Positions 1 to 7,620 of a DNA stretch of 24,921 nt are shown here, piece by piece (within the stretch, counting starts at the first letter, position 1; every line of letters begins with the position of its first letter). This stretch comes from Actinomycetota bacterium (lineage in GTDB: Bacteria > Actinomycetota > Acidimicrobiia > Acidimicrobiales > CADCSY01): positions 1 to 24,921 of the forward strand of contig JACOTK010000220.1 of NCBI GenBank assembly GCA_016178435.1, given 5' to 3'. The position numbers were made by a program, and so were the translations under genes. Below the pieces are notes generated by a model. The model made no database searches. It was not told where the DNA came from and saw only the letters and a program-made list of their open reading frames with translations.

Positions 1-523
1 CCCCGGTCCTGGAGACATGCTCAGCCGAGACCACCGTGCCCTGGATCACCAACAGGTCGAGCTCTGCCTCCAGGATGGACGGCAGAAACGACTCGGTTCG
101 CTGAGGCGTGACCGAGGCGCAGGAGACGATGCCCGCTTCCTTGATCTGGCGGATGCGGGGTGCGATGAGCTCGAGCTTGACCGGCTCGGCGTAGATCTCC
201 TGCATGCGGATCGTCGCCTTCTCGGTGGGAAGCTCGGCGATCTCCTCGAACAGCGGCTCGGGGTCCTCGTAGCGGGTCCACAGACCCTCGAGGTTGAGCA
301 CGCCGACGCCGCCGAGACGGCCGACCTCGATCGCCGTCGCCGGGCTGATGACCCCGTCCATCGCCGATCCCATCAGAGGGAGATCAAATCGAAAAGCGTC
401 GATCTCCCACGAGATGTCGACGTCCTCGGGGTCCCGGGTCCGCCGGGAGGGAACGATGGCGATGTCATCGAAGCCGTACGCCCGACGCCCTGACTTTCCG
501 ATACCGATCTCGACCTCGGCCAC
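1..523 (-). CDS. guaB3: GuaB3-family IMP dehydrogenase-related protein (N-terminal part, cut by window edge)
   Basis: About 174 N-terminal residues are present and the gene runs off the left edge. The protein opens with VAEVEIGIGKSGRRAYGFDD and continues with segments typical of the TIM-barrel IMP dehydrogenase/GMP reductase family: DIAIVPSRRTRDPEDVD, then LPLMGSAMDGVISPATA (compare the PxxSAxMDxVT region of GuaB) and GRLGGVGVLNLEGLW. The early phase of the barrel without an obvious CBS insertion so far, and the genomic position close to groEL, match the actinobacterial GuaB3 paralogue rather than GuaB2. The role of GuaB3 is not firmly established; purine interconversion is presumed. The start is GTG at 523, preceded by purine-rich GAGGTGG/GACGAGG. 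The gene follows the Nudix gene with a 96-nt gap, which may hold its own promoter. The catalytic cysteine loop lies outside the window. Confidence 0.85.
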   Translation of the reverse strand, partial: MAEVEIGIGKSGRRAYGFDDIAIVPSRRTRDPEDVDISWEIDAFRFDLPLMGSAMDGVISPATAIEVGRLGGVGVLNLEGLWTRYEDPEPLFEEIAELPTEKATIRMQEIYAEPVKLELIAPRIRQIKEAGIVSCASVTPQRTESFLPSILEAELDLLVIQGTVVSAEHVSRTG

Positions 524-562
524 CCTCGTCCACCTCGCTGTTTCGCCTGCTCCCGAAAACCC

Positions 563-568
563 AGTCTA
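563..568 (-). promoter_or_regulatory. Possible -10 element upstream of guaB3
   Basis: The minus strand reads TAGACT at 568-563, about 40 nt before the guaB3 GTG. It lies in the 96-nt gap after the Nudix gene, which is more AT-rich than its surroundings. No convincing -35 sits 16-18 nt upstream, so this is weak support for a separate guaB3 promoter. Confidence 0.25.
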
Positions 569-619
569 GTCAACGGGATTCAAATCGAGAGAGTCCACGC
601 AAACCCACGGTATGGCGGT

Positions 620-1321
620 TCAGTCGAGCGGCACACCGAGCGCGACCATCACGAACTGGCGCAGCAGCGCGCCCGTTGCCCCCCAGACCGTGTCGCCGAC
701 GAGGTCGAAGAACCACAGTGGTCGAGTCGTGCCGCCGAACGTCCATCGCTCCTCGCGGTACACCTCTTCGAGCGCCAGCTCCCGAAGCGGGACGTACAGG
801 ATGTGCTCGACTTCGTTTGGGTTGGCTTCGAGACCGATGGGACGACCCGCCAACACGCCGACAAATGGAGCGATGAAGCTTTGTGAGGTGATCGTGGCGT
901 GATGGTGCCACTCTCGGACGATCTCGACCGAGGCAGGGTCGAGGCCGATCTCCTCCTGCGCTTCGCGTAGAGCGGTGTCGACCAACTCCTCGTCGCCGTC
1001 ACGTCGGCCACCCGGAAAGCAGACCTCGCCCCGATGGGCCCGCAGGTGTTTTGCCCTGCGGGTGAGCACGACGTGCGTCTCGCCATCCTCCTCGAAGAGG
1101 GCCACGAGCACGGCTGCTCCGCGCACGCCCTCGGTGAGCACCAGCGGCTCGCTCTCACCGGCCGCTCGAAGGTTCGCCAAGACCCGATCGAGGTCGAATC
1201 GACGTTCATCGGGATGAAGCACCGACCACGACGCCGGTTCGCCCGGCTGCGCATCCTCGGGCCGGGGAATCAGCTGGGGACCGCCTCGCACGATCGCCGC
1301 GGCCTCCTCGGTCACACCCAT
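620..1321 (-). CDS. Nudix hydrolase, CoA pyrophosphatase type (NudL-like)
   Basis: 233 residues. A perfect Nudix box spans residues 105-127, with G105, E111 and REAQEEIGL at 119-127, which supplies the metal-binding glutamates. Immediately before it, LTRRAKHLRAHRGEVCFPGG matches the extra motif that marks CoA-cleaving Nudix enzymes (LLTxRSx3Rx3Gx3FPGG), so the likely reaction is hydrolysis of CoA or acyl-CoA to 3',5'-ADP and 4'-phosphopantetheine. A long N-terminal segment of about 65 residues precedes the fold. The ATG at 1321 lies 7 nt after the stop of the 56-residue gene, so the two are co-transcribed. The divergent gene is an acyl-CoA thioesterase-like protein, giving a local CoA theme. 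The substrate is inferred from the motif; the Nudix assignment is secure. Confidence 0.88.
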   Translation of the reverse strand: MGVTEEAAAIVRGGPQLIPRPEDAQPGEPASWSVLHPDERRFDLDRVLANLRAAGESEPLVLTEGVRGAAVLVALFEEDGETHVVLTRRAKHLRAHRGEVCFPGGRRDGDEELVDTALREAQEEIGLDPASVEIVREWHHHATITSQSFIAPFVGVLAGRPIGLEANPNEVEHILYVPLRELALEEVYREERWTFGGTTRPLWFFDLVGDTVWGATGALLRQFVMVALGVPLD

Positions 1322-1328
1322 GGCAGCG

Positions 1329-1499
1329 TCACGCTTCGTCTGAGCCCTGTCGACTGAGTCGCTCGGTCAGGTCTTCCAACAGATCCCGCAAACCACCCGT
1401 CTTCAGGTTCGCCATCACCCGACCGGGCGGCGTGTCGCCCTTCTCCCACTCCATCCAGTGGGCGAGCAGCTTGGTTGGGTCAGGGGGCGGACGATCCAT
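1329..1499 (-). CDS. Small conserved-looking 56-residue protein of unknown function
   Basis: MDRPPPDPTKLLAHWMEWEK begins a 56-residue, mostly hydrophilic protein with a central GDTPPGRVMANLKTGGLRDL segment and a charged, probably helical end. An open frame continues upstream to 1679, but that part lies under the divergent thioesterase gene and has no protein-like character. The ATG at 1499 is preceded by a -10 hexamer at leaderless distance and is therefore chosen. The pattern LLxxWxEWExGxTPPGRxxAxLKTGGL resembles small uncharacterised actinobacterial proteins as I remember them. No catalytic motif, signal peptide or membrane segment is visible. It is the first gene of the unit with the Nudix hydrolase (7-nt gap) and probably guaB3. 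Function unknown. Confidence 0.75.
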   Translation of the reverse strand: MDRPPPDPTKLLAHWMEWEKGDTPPGRVMANLKTGGLRDLLEDLTERLSRQGSDEA

Positions 1500-1506
1500 G
1501 GTGTCG

Positions 1507-1512
1507 AGCCTA
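1507..1512 (-). promoter_or_regulatory. -10 element of a likely leaderless promoter for the 56-residue gene
   Basis: On the minus strand TAGGCT (1512-1507) is followed by seven bases (CGACACC) and then the ATG at 1499. No Shine-Dalgarno fits in that space. A -10 six to eight nt before a start codon is the usual arrangement for leaderless mRNAs in Actinomycetota. No clear -35 is seen. Confidence 0.5.
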
Positions 1513-1534
1513 CCGCCCTTGCCATGAGACGCCC

Positions 1535-1540
1535 TAAGAT
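1535..1540 (+). promoter_or_regulatory. -10 element of a likely leaderless promoter for the thioesterase gene
   Basis: TAAGAT at 1535-1540 is followed by eight bases and the GTG at 1549. There is no Shine-Dalgarno between them, so transcription probably begins at or next to the start codon. It shares the 49-bp divergent intergenic region with the opposing promoter at 1507-1512. Confidence 0.5.
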
Positions 1541-1548
1541 GCGCCCTC

Positions 1549-1998
1549 GTGACCGAGAAGCATCCCGCATCAGCCCTGCTCGAAATGTTGCCCGCCAACA
1601 AGCACCTCGGGATCACCGTGGACAAGATGGCCGACGGGACCGCGGAGGTTCGCCTCGGCTGGAAGCCGGAGATCGGCAATCACGTCGGGTCGGTCAGTGC
1701 AGGCGCACTCTTCTCGCTCGCCGACGCGACCAGCGGTGCAGCCATGATCTCGGCCCTCGGTGATGCCATGAGCAACGTGACCCCGCTCGCCCGAGGTGGC
1801 GACATCAACTTCCTGAAGATGGCAAAGGGCGACATCGTCGGCCGGGCCTCCTTCACGCCGGAGGAACGGAAGACCATCATGACCGAGCTCGAGGCCAACG
1901 GGGTGAGCAGGCCCATCGGCCACGTCGAGATGGTCGACGCCAACGGTGTCGTGGTCGCCACCGCCGAGTTCCGTTGGCACATCAAGCGCAACGGCTGA
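1549..1998 (+). CDS. Hotdog-fold thioesterase-like protein (PaaI/DUF4442 type)
   Basis: 149 residues, the usual size of single hotdog-domain thioesterases. NHVGSVSAGALFSLADATSG at residues 44-63 matches the segment of PaaI/DUF4442 proteins that carries the hotdog helix (N-H-x-G-x-x-x-A-G-A-L-F-x-L-A-x-A). The C-terminal strands (GHVEMVDANGVVVATAEFRW) complete the fold. Expected role: hydrolysis of an acyl-CoA or other acyl thioester in the cytosol; the substrate cannot be read from sequence. The start is GTG at 1549, favoured by the -10 at leaderless distance and by full overlap with the fold. It is the only plus-strand gene in the left 17 kb and converges on groEL, sharing the hairpin at 2110-2139. 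Confidence 0.8.
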   Translation: MTEKHPASALLEMLPANKHLGITVDKMADGTAEVRLGWKPEIGNHVGSVSAGALFSLADATSGAAMISALGDAMSNVTPLARGGDINFLKMAKGDIVGRASFTPEERKTIMTELEANGVSRPIGHVEMVDANGVVVATAEFRWHIKRNG

Positions 1999-2109
1999 AG
2001 ACCGAGCACGAGAACCACCCGGGAATGCCCGGCCATCGTGGTCGATCGATCGATCAACGCCGATCGGGTCATGGCCGAGCGCGGAGCACCCCGCTTCGTT
2101 CGTTTACGC

Positions 2110-2139
2110 AAAGGGCCGGTCCCGAAGGACCGGCCCTTT
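2110..2139. terminator. Bidirectional intrinsic terminator between the thioesterase gene and groEL
   Basis: A perfect 13-bp stem (2110-2122 with 2127-2139) closes a CGAA tetraloop. The stem begins AAAGGG and ends CCCTTT, so both strands place a short T-run at its 3' side: TTTGTCATTCTCGTTTT on plus, TTTGCGT on minus. It lies 22 nt past the groEL stop and 112 nt past the thioesterase stop, as expected for a shared terminator of convergent genes. Confidence 0.85.
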
Positions 2140-2160
2140 GTCATTCTCGTTTTGGTTGGG

Positions 2161-3801
<1,641 letters not shown>

Positions 3802-3816
3802 GTTGTTCCTCTCCTA

Positions 3817-4110
3817 CTACTTCTGAACCAGGGCGAGCACGTCGCGGCTGGAGAGAATCAGGAGGTCCTCACCGTCAACGGTGATCTCGGTGCCTCCGTA
3901 CTTGGAATACACCACCGTGTCGTTGACGCTGATACCGAGGGCGATGACCTCGCCTGTCTGCTCGGAACGACGGCCCGGGCCGACAGCCAGGACCGTGCCC
4001 TGCTGGGGCTTCTCCTTGGCGGTGTCGGGAATGACGAGACCTGAAGCGGTCTTTTCCTCGGCTTCGTTGGCTCGCACAACAATGCGGTCCTCAAGCGGCT
4101 GAAGCTTCAT
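3817..4110 (-). CDS. groES: Co-chaperonin GroES (Hsp10)
   Basis: 97 residues, standard for the family. MKLQPLEDRIVVRANEAEEK is the typical GroES N-terminus, followed by the mobile-loop region TASGLVIPDTAKEKPQQG and the roof/barrel part (VLAVGPGR, NDTVVYSKYGGTEI). It caps the GroEL ring. An open frame extends to 4341, but the ATG at 4110 aligns with the family start and has GGAGG 6-10 nt upstream. First gene of groES-groEL; the CIRCE operator ends 22 nt before the ATG. Confidence 0.97.
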   Translation of the reverse strand: MKLQPLEDRIVVRANEAEEKTASGLVIPDTAKEKPQQGTVLAVGPGRRSEQTGEVIALGISVNDTVVYSKYGGTEITVDGEDLLILSSRDVLALVQK

Positions 4111-4132
4111 ATGCGCCTCCATTTGGCGATCG

Positions 4133-4159
4133 TTAGCACTCTCATGGGTCGAGTGCCAA
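4133..4159 (-). promoter_or_regulatory. CIRCE operator (HrcA binding site) of groESL
   Basis: The plus strand reads TTAGCACTC (4133-4141), nine bases, then GAGTGCCAA (4151-4159). The CIRCE consensus is TTAGCACTC-N9-GAGTGCTAA, so there is one mismatch in the 18 conserved positions. It lies between the groESL promoter and the groES RBS, the position where HrcA represses. hrcA itself is not in this window. Repression relieved by heat is known for the family and inferred here. Confidence 0.95.
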
Positions 4160-4187
4160 CGATAGACCGACGAATGGAAAGGCACAA
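4159..4187 (-). promoter_or_regulatory. groESL promoter
   Basis: On the minus strand TTGTGC (4187-4182), a 17-bp spacer and TATCGT (4164-4159) form a reasonable sigma-A-type promoter. The -10 abuts the CIRCE half-site at 4159, so transcription would start inside the operator. A second reading (TTGGCA 4159-4154, 18 bp, TAACGA 4135-4130) is possible but would leave almost no room for the RBS. Confidence 0.6.
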
Positions 4188-4196
4188 CCCCGCCGG

Positions 4197-4219
4197 AAAA
4201 ACAGTCCGCGAGCGGGACT
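4197..4219 (-). terminator. Small intrinsic terminator after tsaD
   Basis: Immediately after the tsaD stop the minus strand has AGTCC (4219-4215), a 7-nt loop, GGACT (4207-4203) and then GTTTTT (4202-4197). The stem is only 5 bp, so termination may be partial. It would insulate the groESL promoter, which begins 10 nt further on. Confidence 0.5.
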
Positions 4220-4220
4220 T

Positions 4221-5267
4221 CTACCCGATCGTCCCCGGGAACCCGATCCCCGGGACCACCCCGATATCGAGCGGGGAGGCCCCGTCCGCCATCAGGCGCC
4301 ACCATCCCACAGCGGCGACCATGGCGGCGTTGTCGGTGCACATCGTCCTGCTGGGCAGATAGCCGTGCAGGCCATCGGCGACGCAGACGTCCAGAATCGC
4401 CTCACGCAGCTGTGAATTGGCCGCAACCCCTCCGCTCAGGCAAATGCCCTTGGCTCCCATCGCCCGAGCCGCTCCACGGGCCTTGTGCACGAGGACATCG
4501 ACCACCGCCTGCTGAAAACCGGCCGCCACATCCACCGTGCTGACGTCGGGATGCCTGCGCACGTGATTGATGACCGCCGTCTTGAGACCCGAGAAGCTGA
4601 AGTCGAAGCCGTTGTCCAGCATGGCCCGGGGGAAGGCGATGGCCTCGGGGTCGCCGGCCATGGCCTCCCTGTCGATGGCGGGGCCGCCCGGGTAACCGAG
4701 TCCGAGGTAACGGGCAACCTTGTCGAATGCCTCACCCGCGGCATCGTCCAGGGTCGAACCCATGATCCGATACTGCCCGTGGCCGTGGAAGCCCACCAGC
4801 AGGGTGTGTCCACCGGATACGATCAGCACGAGAAGGGGGAACTCCAAAGCCGGCTCCTCGAGCAGGGACGCATAGAGGTGCGCCTCCAGATGGTTCACGC
4901 CCACCAGGGGGACATCCCACGCGAGTGCCAAGGCCTTCGCCGCGCTCATGCCCACGAGCAGCGAGCCCACCAGGCCGGGGCCGGCGGTCACCGCAACCGC
5001 ATCGATGTCCGCATCGGTCACACCCGATTCGACCATGGCCTGCGCGACGACGGGAGTGATCAGGGCCACGTGCGCTCGGCTCGCCACCTCGGGCACGACC
5101 CCCCCGAAACGCGCATGGAGATCGACCTGGCTCGATACGACCGACGACAGAATGTCCCTGCCCCCCCGCACCACCGCCGCTGCGGTCTCGTCACAACTCG
5201 TCTCGACACCCAGAATGGTTGTGCGCTCGTGCACCGGCATCCCCGCTGTTGTGACCATGTCATTCAC
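4221..5267 (-). CDS. tsaD: tRNA N6-threonylcarbamoyladenosine transferase TsaD (Kae1/YgjD/Gcp)
   Basis: 348 residues. TsaD transfers the threonylcarbamoyl group onto A37 of ANN-decoding tRNAs. ILGVETSCDETAAAVV (18-33) is the ASKHA phosphate-1 segment. VNHLEAHLYA (124-133) gives the metal ligands H126 and H130, and TDNAAM near the C-terminus gives the third ligand D312. SGGHTLL (151-157), FDFSFSGLKTAV (221-232) and SGGVAANSQLRE (278-289) are all family signatures. The ATG at 5267 overlaps the rimI stop by 4 nt (ATGA). M4 or M10 are alternative starts, since the conserved part begins near residue 17. Last gene of the nnr-to-tsaD unit. TsaB and TsaE, its partners, are encoded just upstream. Confidence 0.97.
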   Translation of the reverse strand: MNDMVTTAGMPVHERTTILGVETSCDETAAAVVRGGRDILSSVVSSQVDLHARFGGVVPEVASRAHVALITPVVAQAMVESGVTDADIDAVAVTAGPGLVGSLLVGMSAAKALALAWDVPLVGVNHLEAHLYASLLEEPALEFPLLVLIVSGGHTLLVGFHGHGQYRIMGSTLDDAAGEAFDKVARYLGLGYPGGPAIDREAMAGDPEAIAFPRAMLDNGFDFSFSGLKTAVINHVRRHPDVSTVDVAAGFQQAVVDVLVHKARGAARAMGAKGICLSGGVAANSQLREAILDVCVADGLHGYLPSRTMCTDNAAMVAAVGWWRLMADGASPLDIGVVPGIGFPGTIG

Positions 5268-5836
5268 GCAATGCCCTCCACGATGGTGATGCCCGGAATG
5301 GCGGCCTCGATCGCATCCAGTCGCCGACCGTATTCCTCGAGGTCGATGTCATGTGCCCACATGACCAGGGCATCCTCGTTGGTCTCGGCGTAGTAGCCCT
5401 TGCGAATGCCGGCGGGGACGAAACCGAAATGGCGATAGAGCGCCTGGGCCGCGGTGTTGCCGACTCGCACCTCGAGGGTAAGGGCATGGCAGCCACGGGC
5501 GATGGAGGTCCGGGCCAGCGTGAGCAGCAACCGCGTGGCCACCTTGTGTCCCTGCCACCGGGGATCCACCGCCAGCGTGGAGACGTGACCATCGTCGGCA
5601 AGGACCATCAAGCCCCCGTAGCCCACCACCGTGCCGGCGACCCGGGCGACGATGTAGACCCTTGATTGACGAATGGCCAACTCGGACAGGAACAGGCCGA
5701 GCGTCCAGGGACGGGGATAGACCTGACCTTCGATGCGCAGCACCGATCGGAGGTGCCGTCGACGCATCGCGGTGACGAACACCTCGAGCTCGGGGGTCTC
5801 CGAATGGTTCGAAGAGATATCGGTGGCCACCGTCAC
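5264..5836 (-). CDS. rimI: GNAT N-acetyltransferase, ribosomal protein S18-alanine acetyltransferase type
   Basis: 190 residues from the chosen start. GNAT fold: an N-terminal substrate half with YPRPWTLGLFLSELA, the acetyl-CoA pyrophosphate loop around DPRWQGHKVATRLLLTLA (R/QxxGx(G/A) motif, here RWQGHKVA), then LEVRVGNTAAQALYRHFGF, the NxxAxxLYxxxGF motif of RimI. Expected reaction: acetylation of the N-terminal alanine of S18, although RimI enzymes in Actinomycetota may be broader. GTG at 5836 makes a 4-nt GTGA overlap with the tsaB stop and is preferred to an ATG at 5857, which would overlap tsaB by 25 nt. It sits between tsaB and tsaD, the common actinobacterial order. Confidence 0.9.
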   Translation of the reverse strand: MTVATDISSNHSETPELEVFVTAMRRRHLRSVLRIEGQVYPRPWTLGLFLSELAIRQSRVYIVARVAGTVVGYGGLMVLADDGHVSTLAVDPRWQGHKVATRLLLTLARTSIARGCHALTLEVRVGNTAAQALYRHFGFVPAGIRKGYYAETNEDALVMWAHDIDLEEYGRRLDAIEAAIPGITIVEGIA

Positions 5837-6531
5837 GTCCGCTCTCGGGTCTCCCAATTGATCTCCACATCCGCCTTGCGCAGATAGAGCGGTTCGAGCT
5901 CCCAGGAGTTGACGAACTGCTCGCGCACCGCCTGGGCATGGGCCAGCTGCACCAGTGAGCCGGGCGAGGGGTAAGCCAGGCCTGTCTCACCGATCTCCAC
6001 ACGAATGAGGTCGGAGAGCTGCTCGCCGTAGCGAAGGGCCCCATCGCCCACCGCAAGAACCTCCTCGCCGCGGGCGATGATCTCCGAGCACAGCTCCTCG
6101 GGGGTTCCGAGGCACTGGTCCGAGAGACGCTGGATGCCACCGGGGACCTGGCGATAGAACCCGTAGAACACCTCGCCACGGCGGGCATCGATCACCGAGA
6201 CGATCAGGCGATTGGTCCAACGGACGGGGAAGGCGACCAGGTCCAGGCTCGAGACGCCGACCATCGGAACCCGCAGGGCCATGGCCAGCGCCTTTGCGGT
6301 CGCGATGCCGACTCGTAGGCCGGTGAACAGGCCTGGCCCGACGTCCACGGCAATCGCACTGATCTCACTCAACTCGATGCGCGCCTGACGGCGGATGAAG
6401 TCGATGGCGGGCACCAGGGTCTCGGCGTGCCGTCGCCCCTTGGCGGAGTGGAACGAGGCCAAAACCCCCTCGTGTCCACCGATGGCGCACCCCACCTGGG
6501 GAGTTGCGGTGTCGATACCCAGAATCAGCAT
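5833..6531 (-). CDS. tsaB: t6A biosynthesis protein TsaB (YeaZ)
   Basis: 232 residues from ATG at 6531. MLILGIDTATPQVGCAI is the ASKHA start. GRRHAETLVPAIDFI and VDVGPGLFTGLRVGIATAKALA are the strongest TsaB signatures (GPGSFTGLRIG in most relatives, here GLF instead of GSF). TsaB is an inactive TsaD paralogue that dimerises with it and forms the TsaBDE complex for tRNA t6A37. An in-frame ATG at 6591 would add 20 residues rich in G, A and R that overlap tsaE, so it is rejected. The chosen ATG overlaps the tsaE stop by 1 nt (TGATG), which supports translational coupling. Confidence 0.95.
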   Translation of the reverse strand: MLILGIDTATPQVGCAIGGHEGVLASFHSAKGRRHAETLVPAIDFIRRQARIELSEISAIAVDVGPGLFTGLRVGIATAKALAMALRVPMVGVSSLDLVAFPVRWTNRLIVSVIDARRGEVFYGFYRQVPGGIQRLSDQCLGTPEELCSEIIARGEEVLAVGDGALRYGEQLSDLIRVEIGETGLAYPSPGSLVQLAHAQAVREQFVNSWELEPLYLRKADVEINWETRERT

Positions 6532-7031
6532 CAGCCCGCCACCAGCCAGGGCCCCAGCACCTGCTGAATCGCGACGGCACGTCGCACCCATGCAGGGCCC
6601 ACCAGGTGCATGGCCAGTCGGCGCTCGTCGTCATCCTCGCCGTAGGTCAGTCGGATCTCCAGGAAGGACGAGGGAATTGCGGGGGTGACGACATCTCCCC
6701 ATTCAATGACCGTGACCGCATCGTCATCGACGAACTCGTCGGCCAAGCCCATGTCGAGCGCCTCCTGGAGATGGTCGATTCGGTACATGTCCAGATGGTG
6801 CAGACGCAGCCCCTCCCTGTTGTGACATGCATACGTACGGGCAAGCGTGAAGGTGGGACTCGTGACCTGCTCGGCGACCCCGAGTCCACGCGCCAGGCCC
6901 TGGGTCAACGCCGTCTTCCCCGCCCCCAGATCACCGGCGAGCACGAGCACATCCCCAGGGCCGACAAGGCCGCCGAGCACCTCGGCAAGACGCTGGGTGT
7001 CCGACGCATCCCTCGTGACGGCGACGATCAC
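6531..7031 (-). CDS. tsaE: t6A biosynthesis ATPase TsaE (YjeE)
   Basis: 166 residues. Walker A GDLGAGKT is at residues 33-40. The switch/lid parts TSPTFTLARTY (57-67), HLDMYRI (79-85) and VIEWGD (108-113) are all TsaE hallmarks. TsaE is the ATPase that resets the TsaBD complex during threonylcarbamoyl transfer. ATG at 7031 overlaps the uracil-DNA glycosylase stop by 4 nt (ATGA). The last ~40 residues after RLTYGEDDDERR extend slightly past the typical end of TsaE but show no second domain. The three complex genes tsaE, tsaB and tsaD are within 2.8 kb, with rimI inserted. Confidence 0.95.
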   Translation of the reverse strand: MIVAVTRDASDTQRLAEVLGGLVGPGDVLVLAGDLGAGKTALTQGLARGLGVAEQVTSPTFTLARTYACHNREGLRLHHLDMYRIDHLQEALDMGLADEFVDDDAVTVIEWGDVVTPAIPSSFLEIRLTYGEDDDERRLAMHLVGPAWVRRAVAIQQVLGPWLVAG

Positions 7032-7603
7032 GGGGCGACCTCATGTGGCCGCCCCGTCATCGCCATCTTTGCCCGAACCAGATCGGCTCGCATACCGGCC
7101 ATCGCCTCGGAACCGCCTCGCAGAACCGCCGCCGGGTGATACGTGGGGACAAGCACGACGCCTCGCCACGGGTAGGTCCGGCCCCGCAGACGGGTGATGC
7201 CCTCACCGGTCTCCAGCAGGAGCCTGGACGCAAAGTTTCCCAACGTGACCACCACCTTGGGCCCGATGAGGTCCAGCTGGGACTCGAGCCACGGGCGACA
7301 TGCCTCGATCTCATCGGGACGGGGATCACGATTGGCGGGAGGGCGGCACTTCACGACATTGGCGATGTAACACTCGTCGCGGCTCAAACCCATCTCCTCC
7401 GCCATCAGCCGATCGAGAAGCTTTCCCGATCGACCCACGAACGGCAGTCCCTGCAGGTCTTCCTCCGCACCGGGCCCTTCGCCGATGAAGAAGAGATCCG
7501 CATGCGGATTACCCATCCCGAACACCACCTGGGTCCGACCGGCGGCCAGCGCACAGCGGGTACACCCACTGGCATCGAGCGCAAGCGACGGGAGATCGAC
7601 CAC
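7028..7603 (-). CDS. Uracil-DNA glycosylase, family 4 (iron-sulfur)
   Basis: 191 residues. It removes uracil from DNA to start base-excision repair. C14 and C17 (CTRC), C86 (VVKCRPP) and C102 (EACRPWL) are spaced as the four ligands of the [4Fe-4S] cluster of family 4 enzymes. GEGPGAEED (41-49) is the family 4 active-site motif 1, LPFVGRSGKLLD follows it, and HPAAVLR (156-162) is motif 2. The GTG at 7603 follows the alr stop by 17 nt with no Shine-Dalgarno. A TAGCAT hexamer 6 nt before the GTG suggests a leaderless transcript, described separately. Its insertion between alr and tsaE is not part of the mycobacterial arrangement I recall. Confidence 0.93.
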   Translation of the reverse strand: MVDLPSLALDASGCTRCALAAGRTQVVFGMGNPHADLFFIGEGPGAEEDLQGLPFVGRSGKLLDRLMAEEMGLSRDECYIANVVKCRPPANRDPRPDEIEACRPWLESQLDLIGPKVVVTLGNFASRLLLETGEGITRLRGRTYPWRGVVLVPTYHPAAVLRGGSEAMAGMRADLVRAKMAMTGRPHEVAP

Positions 7604-7609
7604 ATGCAG

Positions 7610-7615
7610 ATGCTA
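7610..7615 (-). promoter_or_regulatory. Possible internal leaderless promoter for the uracil-DNA glycosylase gene
   Basis: In the 17-nt alr-udg gap the minus strand reads TAGCAT (7615-7610), six bases, then GTG at 7603. The gap has no Shine-Dalgarno. The spacing equals that of the other leaderless candidates here. It could give udg-tsaE-tsaB-rimI-tsaD a transcript independent of alr. Confidence 0.35.
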
Positions 7616-7620
7616 GGTGG

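Noticed and set aside
1500..1679. N-terminal extension of the 56-residue protein to 116 residues
   Set aside because: The extension would lie under the thioesterase coding region and upstream of the best -10. Its translation has no protein-like pattern.
2044..2055. GATCGATCGATC palindrome between the thioesterase gene and groEL
   Set aside because: Simple 4-bp periodicity in a 3' spacer. No promoter or gene depends on it, and it is common by chance.
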